Origin: Mycolicibacterium peregrinum
Lineage (GTDB): Bacteria; Actinomycetota; Actinomycetes; Mycobacteriales; Mycobacteriaceae
Assembly: GCF_001665785.1 (NCBI RefSeq)
Contig: NZ_LZSO01000050.1
Coordinates: forward strand, 1 to 64,000
Reading direction: 5' to 3'
DNA: 64,000 nucleotides
Position numbers and translations under genes: made by a program. Shown here one piece after another: positions 1-7,320 of the stretch. Each line of letters opens with the position of its first letter. Position 1 is the stretch's first letter. The notes beneath the pieces are model-generated. The model did not search any database, had not been told where the DNA came from, and saw only the letters and a program-made list of their open reading frames with translations.

Positions 1-111
1 TGGCCGAACTGGGCCAAGCTGTTCTTCAACAACAAGGGCGTCGCCGCCAACACCACCGACGTCTGCCAGAACTACCCACCCAACGACATGTCGGTCTGGG
101 ACTGGCACTGA
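1..111 (+). CDS. C-terminal end of an unidentified protein (partial)
   Basis: An open frame enters from the left edge and stops at TGA 109-111, giving the last 36 residues, ending SVWDWH. The fragment is rich in Asn, Trp and aromatic residues and has one Cys, which would suit a secreted protein, but it is too short to assign to a family. Its last 40 bases overlap, tail to tail, the 3' end of the convergent DUF417 gene. Confidence 0.55.
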   Translation, partial: WPNWAKLFFNNKGVAANTTDVCQNYPPNDMSVWDWH

Positions 112-596
112 CGCAGGTGCCTCCCTTCGCCAGGTGATTTCCGCCGCGCGGCCAGCGCTTCCCCGAGAGTCCAGAGCGCAACTCCGAGGAGCACCAGGTC
201 TTTCAACAGGAACTGGCCGGGTTGCGCGCCGAGCACCGGGATCGGCCCGGCGTGGTTGACCACCACGCCGGGCGTCGTGAACAGGAAGCTCAGAGTGCCG
301 AGGAACAAGACCACGGCCAGGGCACTGCCGACGGCCGAAAGTCGAGGCCACCACGGCCGCAGTGCAATCAGAACCGCGGCAACGATCTCGGCAGTCCCCA
401 GTATCATCGCGACCGCTCCGGCGCTGAGGAAGTGATAGATCCAAGACATCAAGGGGCTGTGCTCGATGAGGACGCGGGCCTCGAACTTCACGTACTTGCC
501 GGCGCCGATCCACGCCAGCACGATGACCAGCCCGTAGCGGCTCACGGCCTGGCCGATCGCGGTGATCCGGTTCGGTAGCGCCGCGCTCATCGTCAT
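72..596 (-). CDS. DUF417 (YkgB/RclC-like) membrane protein
   Basis: This 174-residue protein has about four hydrophobic segments. It carries the blocks typical of DUF417 proteins: SRYGLVIVLAWIGAGKYVKFE near the N-terminus, RPWWPRLSAVGSALAV in the middle, TLSFLFTTPG, and GQFLLKDLVLLGVALWTLGEAL near the C-terminus. E. coli RclC of this family is linked to reactive chlorine resistance; a stress role here is inference. The start was set at the ATG at 596 (MTMSAALPN); a second in-frame ATG lies two codons inside. The longer frame reaching to 833 would run through the divergent gene at 718 and adds Arg-rich sequence that does not look like this family. The C-terminal tail after EALAARRK is encoded opposite the end of the neighbouring gene. 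Confidence 0.85.
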   Translation of the reverse strand: MTMSAALPNRITAIGQAVSRYGLVIVLAWIGAGKYVKFEARVLIEHSPLMSWIYHFLSAGAVAMILGTAEIVAAVLIALRPWWPRLSAVGSALAVVLFLGTLSFLFTTPGVVVNHAGPIPVLGAQPGQFLLKDLVLLGVALWTLGEALAARRKSPGEGRHLRQCQSQTDMSLGG

Positions 597-704
597 GAAT
601 TGTCCCGATCTGATGAGCTCAACAATGCGCGGGACGACGACCGAATCCCATGACTCATGACCCAACGTCACCAAAACGTCAGACACGCCCCGGCGGCGCC
701 CACC

Positions 705-710
705 TAGGCT
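705..710 (+). promoter_or_regulatory. -10 box for a leaderless transcript of the membrane protein gene
   Basis: TAGGCT matches the mycobacterial TANNNT -10 and ends 7 nt before the ATG at 718, so transcription would begin at or next to the start codon. No ribosome binding site precedes this ATG, which agrees. No convincing -35 box is seen. Confidence 0.5.
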
Positions 711-717
711 TGAGCGC

Positions 718-2073
718 ATGCAGATCGGACGCCGAGAAGTTGTCGCGGTGGTCATCGGTCTCGCCCTGGTGGTCGCCGCATTCCTCGTGCCCCACCTGCG
801 TCTCGGCATCATCACGCCACTGATCAACAGCACACCCGCGCAGATCTACAGCTTCACCGACACCGCACCGATCTTCGGTTGGTGGAACGCGCACGTCGGC
901 TGGGGCACCATCCCGGCGATCGTGATCGGGATGGCCGCGGTGTGGTGGGGTCCTACACTCGCACAACGGCTTCCGTGGCGAGCCGTGCCGGTCACCGCCT
1001 GGGCGGTATCGTGCGCCTGGGCATTCTCGCTGGCCATGGTCGACGGTTGGCAACGCGGCTTTGCAGGCCGCCTCACGGCGCGCCACGAGTACCTACGCCA
1101 GGTTCCGACGGTAACCGACATTCCCGAGGCGCTCCGCACGTTCTCCTCGAGAATTCTCGACTACCAGCCAGATTCATGGATCACCCACGTGTCGGGACAC
1201 CCTCCCGGCGCGCTCTTGAGCTTCGTCTGGCTGGACCGTATCGGGCTGGGGGGCGGCGCGTGGGCCGGGCTGTTGTGTTTGCTCGCCGGGTCCAGCGCGG
1301 CCGCGGCGATCGTCATCGCGGCGCGTGCCCTCACCGACGAGGCCACCGCACGCCAGGTGGCGCCGTTCGTGGCAGTGGCACCAACGGCCATCTGGATCGC
1401 GGTCTCGGCCGACGGGTATTACGCGGGAGTGGCCGCATGGGGAATCACTGTGCTGGCCATTTCCGTACGCCGATCGGGTCGCAGCCAGTTCCTGTGGGCC
1501 GGTGCGGCCGGCCTGCTGCTGGGCTGGGGCATCTTCCTCAACTATGGACTGGCCCTCATGGCGCTGCCCGCACTGGCGGTTCTCGCGACGGCCACCGACC
1601 GGTGGACCGTCCTCCGGGTCGTGGCGCCGGCTGCGGGGGCGGCGCTGGCCGTGGCCGCGGTGTTCGCAGTGGCGGGATTCTGGTGGTTCGACGGCTACAC
1701 CCTGGTCCAGCAACGCTATTGGCAGGGCATCGCCAACAACCGCCCGTTCCAGTACTGGTCGTGGGCCAATTTGGCATCCGTGGTCTGCGCCATCGGCCTG
1801 GGCAGCGTCGCCGGGATCGGTCGGCTCTTCGACGTCGCCGCGATCCGGCGCCAACCGGGCTTACGGGTGGTACTGATCGCCGCGCTCGTGGCGGTCCTGT
1901 TCGCCGATCTCAGCATGCTCAGCAAGGCAGAAACCGAACGCATCTGGCTTCCGTTCACTGTGTGGCTGACCGCGGCCGCCGCGTTCCTGCCGGCTCGGTC
2001 ACAGCGTTGGTGGCTGGCGGTCAACGTGGTCGGTGCGCTGGCGTTGAACCACTTCATCCTCACCAACTGGTAG
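718..2073 (+). CDS. Multi-spanning membrane protein, Rv0541c homologue
   Basis: The 451-residue protein is hydrophobic almost throughout, with roughly ten to twelve predicted membrane segments from residue 10 to the C-terminus. Length and position beside the DUF2064 and GT2 genes match M. tuberculosis Rv0541c (about 449 aa), a conserved integral membrane protein of unknown function. The topology, with long polar loops after the first segments, resembles GT-C type polyprenyl-phosphate-sugar transferases, but no catalytic acidic motif could be assigned, so an enzyme role is only inference. Its last 75 bases overlap the 3' end of the convergent small membrane protein gene. Confidence 0.8.
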   Translation: MQIGRREVVAVVIGLALVVAAFLVPHLRLGIITPLINSTPAQIYSFTDTAPIFGWWNAHVGWGTIPAIVIGMAAVWWGPTLAQRLPWRAVPVTAWAVSCAWAFSLAMVDGWQRGFAGRLTARHEYLRQVPTVTDIPEALRTFSSRILDYQPDSWITHVSGHPPGALLSFVWLDRIGLGGGAWAGLLCLLAGSSAAAAIVIAARALTDEATARQVAPFVAVAPTAIWIAVSADGYYAGVAAWGITVLAISVRRSGRSQFLWAGAAGLLLGWGIFLNYGLALMALPALAVLATATDRWTVLRVVAPAAGAALAVAAVFAVAGFWWFDGYTLVQQRYWQGIANNRPFQYWSWANLASVVCAIGLGSVAGIGRLFDVAAIRRQPGLRVVLIAALVAVLFADLSMLSKAETERIWLPFTVWLTAAAAFLPARSQRWWLAVNVVGALALNHFILTNW

Positions 2074-2466
2074 ACGCCGCGACAGCAGCTGATACAACAG
2101 CGTGCTCAGCCACACCACGCCCAGCGAAACTGCCAGTCCCAGTGGATAGTTGCGGTCAAGCACCGTCATGTTGTCGGGCCGCATACCGGGCCGGCCATAC
2201 ACCGGGACGGCCAGCAGAACCAGCACCACACTGCACAGTGCGGCCACCGCGATCGGCGCGCGGGAAACGGCCGGGATCAACCGGTGACCCGCCCACCCCA
2301 CAGCCACGCACAGCGGCGCGAAAACGAAATCGTGCACCACCACTGCCACCACCGCCCACACCAGGATCCGGGCGATGACCACCGGCGGGTTCTCCGACAG
2401 CAGCAGTGCGCCGTAGCCCCCCAGCCCGACTCCGATCACCGCCAGCACCAGTCGTATCGCTGTCAT
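1999..2466 (-). CDS. Small four-helix membrane protein, last gene of the molybdoenzyme operon
   Basis: This 155-residue hypothetical protein begins MTAIRLVLAVIGVG and has about four hydrophobic helices (near residues 5-20, 30-50, 70-90 and 110-130). The start was chosen at ATG 2466 because it overlaps the TGA of the upstream molybdoenzyme gene as ATGA, the same coupling used throughout this operon. It may be a membrane partner of that enzyme. The C-terminal tail (about 25 residues, polar) is encoded opposite the end of the convergent Rv0541c-like gene. No family was recognised. Confidence 0.75.
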   Translation of the reverse strand: MTAIRLVLAVIGVGLGGYGALLLSENPPVVIARILVWAVVAVVVHDFVFAPLCVAVGWAGHRLIPAVSRAPIAVAALCSVVLVLLAVPVYGRPGMRPDNMTVLDRNYPLGLAVSLGVVWLSTLLYQLLSRRLPVGEDEVVQRQRTDHVDRQPPTL

Positions 2467-3563
2467 CCCACTACCTCGATCCGGGAGAGCCACTTCGTCT
2501 GCAGTACACCGGGCCGACTCGGGGCGATCAGCCTGCACGGGTAACCGTGGTCGAGGTCCAGAGGTTCGCCGTTGAGCCGCAACGCGATCAGCGTCGCACC
2601 GTCGCGGGCGTGTCGCGCGGGCAGTACCGTGCGGGAGTACGGGCCTGGCGGTTCCAGCGAGATCATCCGCACATCGGAGTCAGGGGTGCCACCCACGGTG
2701 GCGACCAGTTCGGCCAGCACCACCCCGGTCCATTCCGCGTCGACGCTCCAGCCCTCGACGCATGCGATCGGCAGCCGCCGGGTGGTCTGCGGCAGCGCCA
2801 CGAGGTCGGCAATCGTGAAGGCCCGCACCACGGCTGCCCTTGTCACCGTCAACCGGTAGTCCGGTGAGGTGGCGCTGCGCAGCACACCGGCCGCGATCGC
2901 CGACCGGTTCACCGGAACCCCTTGCGGCCCTTGACCGGAGCGCGGTGCCAGGACGGAGACTCCACGCAGGAACCCCACGCTCTGCCCGGCGGTCGCGGCT
3001 GTCGCCAGTGCCACCGCCAGCCAGGTGCCGCGCAGCACCGTACGCCGGGTGGGCCCGACGGTTCCGCCTGTCACCACGTCGTCGACCGGCTCGTCGAGCG
3101 CACGGCGGATCACTGGCAGTTTCACCGCGATGTGTACGAGCACAGCGCCGGCAGCCACATAGGCCATGGCGTAGTGGGCGGTGGTGAAGAAGAACTTGAA
3201 CGCGTACCACTGGGCGATGTTCATCAGGCCGGTGGACAGTTCGAACAGCATGGCGCCGACCAACACCAGGATCGACAACCGTTCCAGCTGCCGGGTGAGG
3301 CCGCCGATCAGCGGACGCTCGAACAGCTTCGGCCACACCGACCACAGTTTGACCACCAGCAGCGGGATGGCGGCGATACCCGAGATGACGTGCAGCCCCT
3401 GGGTCAGCCGGTACAGCCAGACGGGCCGGGTTGGCCAGAAGAACCAGGGCTGCGGATGCTGGATGAAGTGGCTGATCAGCCCGGTGACGAGGCAGACGGC
3501 GACGGCGATGCCCAGGGCCGTTCCGACCCGGACGGTCACCGCAGTTCCACGCAGGCCGCTCAT
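2463..3563 (-). CDS. Membrane-anchored molybdopterin-dependent oxidoreductase (sulfite-oxidase fold)
   Basis: The 366-residue protein combines two parts. Residues 1 to about 155 form a membrane cytochrome-b-like region with about four helices and several His residues in or near helices (SHFIQHPQPW, GLHVISG, TTAHYAMAY, VLVHIAVK) that could bind heme. After a linker and a fifth hydrophobic stretch (about 178-195), residues about 200-366 form an oxidoreductase molybdopterin-binding domain of the sulfite oxidase/MsrP class, with the Mo-ligating Cys in LPIACVEGWSVDAEWTG and a conserved C-terminal block GYPCRLIAPSRPG. The layout suggests electron exchange between a periplasmic Mo centre and the membrane quinone pool. 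The substrate is unknown. It overlaps both neighbours by ATGA. Confidence 0.88.
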   Translation of the reverse strand: MSGLRGTAVTVRVGTALGIAVAVCLVTGLISHFIQHPQPWFFWPTRPVWLYRLTQGLHVISGIAAIPLLVVKLWSVWPKLFERPLIGGLTRQLERLSILVLVGAMLFELSTGLMNIAQWYAFKFFFTTAHYAMAYVAAGAVLVHIAVKLPVIRRALDEPVDDVVTGGTVGPTRRTVLRGTWLAVALATAATAGQSVGFLRGVSVLAPRSGQGPQGVPVNRSAIAAGVLRSATSPDYRLTVTRAAVVRAFTIADLVALPQTTRRLPIACVEGWSVDAEWTGVVLAELVATVGGTPDSDVRMISLEPPGPYSRTVLPARHARDGATLIALRLNGEPLDLDHGYPCRLIAPSRPGVLQTKWLSRIEVVG

Positions 3564-4189
3564 ATCGCTTCCAGGGTGGCGATCGCCCGGTCACAGACAG
3601 GGTGTACCGCCGTCACCGCGAGGCCGACCTCCCCGGCGAGCCGGGCTGCACAGTCCAATCCCACCGTAGCCCAGCGAAACCACGGACCGATGCTGCGCAG
3701 AGTCTCCAACCGGACCCAAGCGACGTCGACGTCCGTTGCCACCGTGTCGAATTCGACCAGGCAGCGGCCACCACGGCGAAGCATCTCACCGGCCCGCTGC
3801 AGCACCCGCCACGGATCACCGCCCAGCCCGACGTTGCCGTCGGCCAGCAGCACCGTGTGCCAGCGTCCGGTTCCCGGCAGCGGTTCGAACAGGTCGCGGC
3901 ACAGCACCGGTGCGCCACTGCCGCGCGCCAGCTCGACGGCGGTCCGTGACACGTCCACACCTAGCGCGGGCAGCCCGCGCCGCACCAGACCGGCGACCAG
4001 CCGCCCAGGCCCGCAGCCGAGGTCGAGCGTCGGCCCCGAACACAGGTTCACGATGGCGCTGTCGAAGCGGAGGTCGGCGCGCGCACCGCCCAGCCAGCTG
4101 TACACCGGCAGCCGGCGCACGCTGCCGTCGTCGCGCCGGATCCAGCACCTTTCCCCGTCGAGCGCCCGCTCGTAAAGCTGTCCGTGCAT
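3560..4189 (-). CDS. Class I SAM-dependent methyltransferase
   Basis: This 209-residue protein has the SAM-binding motif I TLDLGCGPGRL near residue 57, followed by ALGVDVSRTAVELAR (motif II acidic residue binding the ribose) and LLADGNVGLGGDPWRVL further on. The start is ATG 4189 (MHGQLYERAL), one base downstream of the preceding stop; the longer open frame to 4279 reads antisense-like Ser/Arg-rich sequence. It sits between the DUF2064 gene and the molybdoenzyme with coupled junctions, so it probably modifies the product or intermediate handled by this operon. The acceptor is not identifiable. Confidence 0.85.
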   Translation of the reverse strand: MHGQLYERALDGERCWIRRDDGSVRRLPVYSWLGGARADLRFDSAIVNLCSGPTLDLGCGPGRLVAGLVRRGLPALGVDVSRTAVELARGSGAPVLCRDLFEPLPGTGRWHTVLLADGNVGLGGDPWRVLQRAGEMLRRGGRCLVEFDTVATDVDVAWVRLETLRSIGPWFRWATVGLDCAARLAGEVGLAVTAVHPVCDRAIATLEAI

Positions 4190-4190
4190 A

Positions 4191-4847
4191 TCAGACCCCC
4201 TGGACCGCGCGGACGAACCGGCTGCCCGGTGCGCAGAGCTGCCGCACCTCGGAGATGTCGTCGGCCGTGTCGAAGTCACTCATTTCCGCGACCAGGGTGA
4301 CCGTTGCACCGGTGTCGCGCAGTGCGGCAAGGGTTTCCGTGCCGGTCCGCGACGTGGACATCTCGACGCCGGCCAGGCACCCGGCCGTGCGCCAGTCCCG
4401 CACGCCCAGCACCCACCAGCCGCCGTCACACGCCATCCCGAGCACCGCGTCGGCGTCCGCCAACGCCTGCCCGCACTCGTCGAGCAATACGGCGGTCACC
4501 TGCGGGGTGTCCATCCCGATCTGCAGCACCGGCAGCCCCGTCACCGCGGCAGCGTCGGCGTGCGCATTGGCCAGTCGCTGAGCGAAGCCGACGCCGCGCT
4601 GGGGCACGACGATGAAATCGTCCAGCCGGTCCCGGATTTCCCCGCCGCAGCGGGCCCGCTCAAGATCACCGGTGAGCGCCACCACCCGCGCCGAGACCGT
4701 CGCCCCGGCCACCGCGTCGAGGGTGTCCAGCAGCGCCGCAGCCGCGATGTCGGCGGCGGCCCGGTCACCGATCCCTGCGGCCAGCCGCGTCTTGGCAAGC
4801 CCGGGCACCGGGGCCTTGGCAACTACCAGCACAGCAATGGGTTTCAT
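4191..4847 (-). CDS. DUF2064 / TIGR04282-type glycosyltransferase-fold protein, Rv0540 homologue
   Basis: The 218-residue protein starts MKPIAVLVVAKAPVPGLAKTRL, the nucleotidyl/sugar-nucleotide binding signature of the DUF2064 family, a GT-A-like fold related to MobA and CofC. It continues with LPVLQIGMDTPQVT (a DxP-type metal site) and GMACDGGWWVLGV. M. tuberculosis Rv0540 is about 220 aa and sits beside the GT2 gene Rv0539, as here. The start at ATG 4847 overlaps the upstream TGA as ATGA. Family members are probably nucleotidyl- or glycosyltransferases, but the substrate is unknown. Confidence 0.86.
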   Translation of the reverse strand: MKPIAVLVVAKAPVPGLAKTRLAAGIGDRAAADIAAAALLDTLDAVAGATVSARVVALTGDLERARCGGEIRDRLDDFIVVPQRGVGFAQRLANAHADAAAVTGLPVLQIGMDTPQVTAVLLDECGQALADADAVLGMACDGGWWVLGVRDWRTAGCLAGVEMSTSRTGTETLAALRDTGATVTLVAEMSDFDTADDISEVRQLCAPGSRFVRAVQGV

Positions 4848-5503
4848 CTGATTGCCCGCCAGAAGTCCAGTACGGCAAGAATACTGCCCCGCACCGATCC
4901 GCTCACCTTGGATCGGCCACCGGTGCGAGGCCCGTAGGCCACGTCGCGCTCGACCACCCGCCAACTCTGTTGGCCGGCACGGACCAACAACTCGAGCGGG
5001 TAACCCGACCGGCGATCGGTCACCCCGAGTCCGATCAGCGCGTCTCGGCGGGCCACCCGCATCGGCGCGATGTCGTGCACCGGCAGCCGGTACCGCCGCC
5101 GCAGCCTCCAGCACACCGCGGCGGTCCCCAACCGGGCGTGCCACGGCCAGCGCAGGCCTGGGACCGGTCGGCGCCGACCGATCACCAGGTCGGCGCCGCG
5201 GTTGAGTTCGGCGACAAGCGCCGGGAGCTCCCCCGCGTCGAGCGACCCGTCCGCGTCGAGCACCGCCACGATCGGCGTCGTGGCCGCGACGACACCCGCG
5301 TGCACAGCCGAGCCGTATCCGGGACGAGGCTCGGCCACCACAGTCGCTCCGCACACCCGGGCCACCTCGGCCGTGCGGTCGGCGCTGTTGTTGTCGACGA
5401 CCAGCGCCCGGTACCCCTCGGGTATCGCGGCCAGCACGCCGGGCAACGAGTGCTCCTCGTCCAGGCAGGGCAGCACCACGGTGACGCGGTCGGCAGGGGC
5501 CAT
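4844..5503 (-). CDS. GT2 family glycosyltransferase, Rv0539 homologue
   Basis: This 219-residue GT-A transferase begins RVTVVLPCLDEEHSLPGVL and carries LVVDNNSADRTAEVA and the nucleotide-sugar/metal motif VAVLDADGSLDAGEL (DAD). Further on come GRRRPVPG and a C-terminal RSGYPLELLVRAG block typical of soluble polyprenyl-phosphate sugar synthases. No C-terminal membrane anchor is present. M. tuberculosis Rv0539 is annotated as a dolichyl-phosphate sugar synthase; the lipid acceptor is inferred. It is the first gene of the coupled minus-strand operon and is divergent from the response regulator gene, 103 bp away. The start is ATG 5503 (MAPADRV). Confidence 0.88.
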   Translation of the reverse strand: MAPADRVTVVLPCLDEEHSLPGVLAAIPEGYRALVVDNNSADRTAEVARVCGATVVAEPRPGYGSAVHAGVVAATTPIVAVLDADGSLDAGELPALVAELNRGADLVIGRRRPVPGLRWPWHARLGTAAVCWRLRRRYRLPVHDIAPMRVARRDALIGLGVTDRRSGYPLELLVRAGQQSWRVVERDVAYGPRTGGRSKVSGSVRGSILAVLDFWRAIR

Positions 5504-5594
5504 GTGATCCGACGGTAGGCCGCCCCTGGCTCGGTGACCAGTGCCCAACGATGACGAAACTGTGACATAGCCGCAGGTCGCGGCGTCGCGGCAG

Positions 5595-5600
5595 TAACCT
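5595..5600 (+). promoter_or_regulatory. -10 box for a leaderless response-regulator transcript
   Basis: TAACCT ends 6 nt before the GTG at 5607, the spacing expected if transcription starts on the initiation codon. No Shine-Dalgarno-like sequence lies in between. It lies in the 103-bp divergent region shared with the GT2 operon, so both could respond to the same regulator. Confidence 0.5.
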
Positions 5601-5606
5601 GGACGA

Positions 5607-6293
5607 GTGACCCGGGTACTGATCGCCGACGACGACACCGTGGTGCGCGATGTCGTCCGGCGCTACCTGGAACGCGACGGACTGGACGTATCGATCGCGC
5701 ACGACGGCACCGAGGCGTTGCGGTTGCTCGACTCCGAGCAGATCGACGTCGCGGTTCTGGACGTGATGATGCCCGGTTCCGACGGGCTGTCGTTGTGCCG
5801 CGACCTGCGCCGCGACGGCGACTACAGCATGCCGGTGATCCTGCTGACCGCCCTCGGCGAGGAGGACGACCGCATCGCGGGCCTCGAGGCCGGCGCCGAC
5901 GACTATCTGACCAAACCGTTCAGCCCTCGTGAGCTGGCGTTGCGGGTGCGCTCGGTACTGCGACGCAGCACAGGCCTGGTCACCCCGGTGCCCGCGGAGC
6001 TCGCCGTCGGCGACCTGCACGTCTCGACCGCGGCACGCTCGATCACCCTCGCCGGACGCCCGGTCAACCTCACCAACCGCGAGTTCGATCTGCTGGTGTT
6101 CTTCCTGGCCAACAACGACGTCGTGTTCTCCCGTGAGGTTCTGTTGAAGCGGGTCTGGCGCTGGGACTTCGGCGACCTGTCCACCGTAACGGTGCACATC
6201 AAGCGGTTGCGGTCCAAACTCGGGGATCGACACCGGATCCAGACCGTGTGGGGACGGGGCTACCTATGGAGTTCGGGTGCAGAATATCGCTGA
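5607..6293 (+). CDS. OmpR/PhoB-family response regulator
   Basis: The 228-residue protein has an N-terminal receiver domain (residues 1-115) with acidic pocket DDD at 8-10, phospho-acceptor Asp52 in VAVLDVMMPG, the conserved Thr in ILLTA and Lys in LTKPFS. The C-terminal winged-helix domain (about 130-228) ends with the typical VTVHIKRLRSKLGD and RIQTVWGRGYLW. The start is GTG 5607. The histidine kinase gene overlaps its end by 17 bp, so the two form a cognate pair. The position directly opposite the molybdoenzyme operon suggests that operon as a target (inference). M. tuberculosis has no two-component system at this point in the conserved order, as far as I recall. Confidence 0.95.
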   Translation: MTRVLIADDDTVVRDVVRRYLERDGLDVSIAHDGTEALRLLDSEQIDVAVLDVMMPGSDGLSLCRDLRRDGDYSMPVILLTALGEEDDRIAGLEAGADDYLTKPFSPRELALRVRSVLRRSTGLVTPVPAELAVGDLHVSTAARSITLAGRPVNLTNREFDLLVFFLANNDVVFSREVLLKRVWRWDFGDLSTVTVHIKRLRSKLGDRHRIQTVWGRGYLWSSGAEYR

Positions 6294-7314
6294 GATCATC
6301 GGCTGGGCCCTGGCCTGCTCGCTACCTGTCGTGGTTGCCGGGGCGATCATCATCCGGTTCGCCCGGTCCTGGTCGCTGGCGCTGAGCATGGTGGTGCTGG
6401 TGCTGATCCCGACCCTGGCCACATTCACCGGCGTGCTCGGCGCCAGCGGGTTCATGATCACCGAGACCTTTGAGCAAACCGGCGTCGTGCTGGTGATCGT
6501 GTCGGTGGTGACCATCCCCGCGGCCGTCATGCTGGCCCGCTACCAGGCCCGGCGCACGGTGTGGGAGCAGGAGATCCGTGATTCCGAGCGGGCGGCCGAG
6601 CACTCCCGCCGCCAGCTGGTGGCGTTCGTCAGCCACGACCTGCGCACCCCGCTGGCCGGTATCCGCGCGGTGTCCGAGGCCATCGCCGACGGTGTGGTCA
6701 CCGACGACGAAGTCAGGATCCAGGCCAAACACATCGAGCAGGAATCGATCCGGCTGTCCGAGATGGTCGATGACCTGTTCGAGATGTCGAAGATCAACGC
6801 CGGTTCGGTGCGACCCGTACGCGAACAGGTGGCGCTCGACGAGGTGGTGGCCGATGTGATCGCCGCCCACCGGATCCCCGCCGACCGTGCGGGCGTGCGG
6901 TTGACCGCGAAACTTCCCCCGCAACCGGTGCGGGTGCTGGGCAGCGACCGCTCCCTGGTCCGCGTGCTGTCGAACCTGGTGGCCAATGCCATCGCCCACA
7001 CACCGGAGGGCGGAAGCGTGACGTTGACCCTCGGTTCCGATGCCGGCGGCGCATGGGCCCACGTCGACGATACCGGCGTCGGTATCGACGAAGCCGACCT
7101 TCCCCGGGTTTTCGATGTGGCCTACCGAGGCTCCAATGGCCGTGTACCACGGGCAGATTCGTCGCTACCAAGTGGATCCGGGTTAGGGCTAACCATCGCG
7201 GCGGGCCTGGTGCAGGCGCACGGTGGCACGTTGTCCGCCCGCAACCTGGGCACCGGGGCGCGCTTCGAGGTGCGGTTACCCCTTGCGATCGACGGCGGTC
7301 GCCCGCACCAGTGA
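6277..7314 (+). CDS. Sensor histidine kinase, partner of the upstream response regulator
   Basis: The 345-residue kinase starts at GTG 6277 inside the response regulator gene. It has three hydrophobic N-terminal segments (about 5-26, 33-52 and 66-87) with only short external loops, so it has no large periplasmic sensor and probably senses within or at the membrane. Residues 110-175 are the dimerisation domain with the phospho-acceptor His120 in FVSHDLRTPLAG. The ATPase domain has the N box LSNLVANAIAHTP, G1 DDTGVGI and G2 GSGLGLTIA. It ends 6 bp before the convergent acyl-CoA dehydrogenase gene. Confidence 0.94.
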   Translation: MQNIAEIIGWALACSLPVVVAGAIIIRFARSWSLALSMVVLVLIPTLATFTGVLGASGFMITETFEQTGVVLVIVSVVTIPAAVMLARYQARRTVWEQEIRDSERAAEHSRRQLVAFVSHDLRTPLAGIRAVSEAIADGVVTDDEVRIQAKHIEQESIRLSEMVDDLFEMSKINAGSVRPVREQVALDEVVADVIAAHRIPADRAGVRLTAKLPPQPVRVLGSDRSLVRVLSNLVANAIAHTPEGGSVTLTLGSDAGGAWAHVDDTGVGIDEADLPRVFDVAYRGSNGRVPRADSSLPSGSGLGLTIAAGLVQAHGGTLSARNLGTGARFEVRLPLAIDGGRPHQ

Positions 7315-7320
7315 GGCCGG

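Noticed and set aside
2922..4175. 417-codon plus-strand open frame
   Set aside because: Shadow of the molybdoenzyme and methyltransferase genes; Arg/Ser/Gln-rich composition.
4191..6233. 680-codon minus-strand open frame
   Set aside because: Only the last 218 codons match a family (DUF2064); the rest is His/Arg/Gln-rich shadow sequence opposite the GT2 and response regulator genes.
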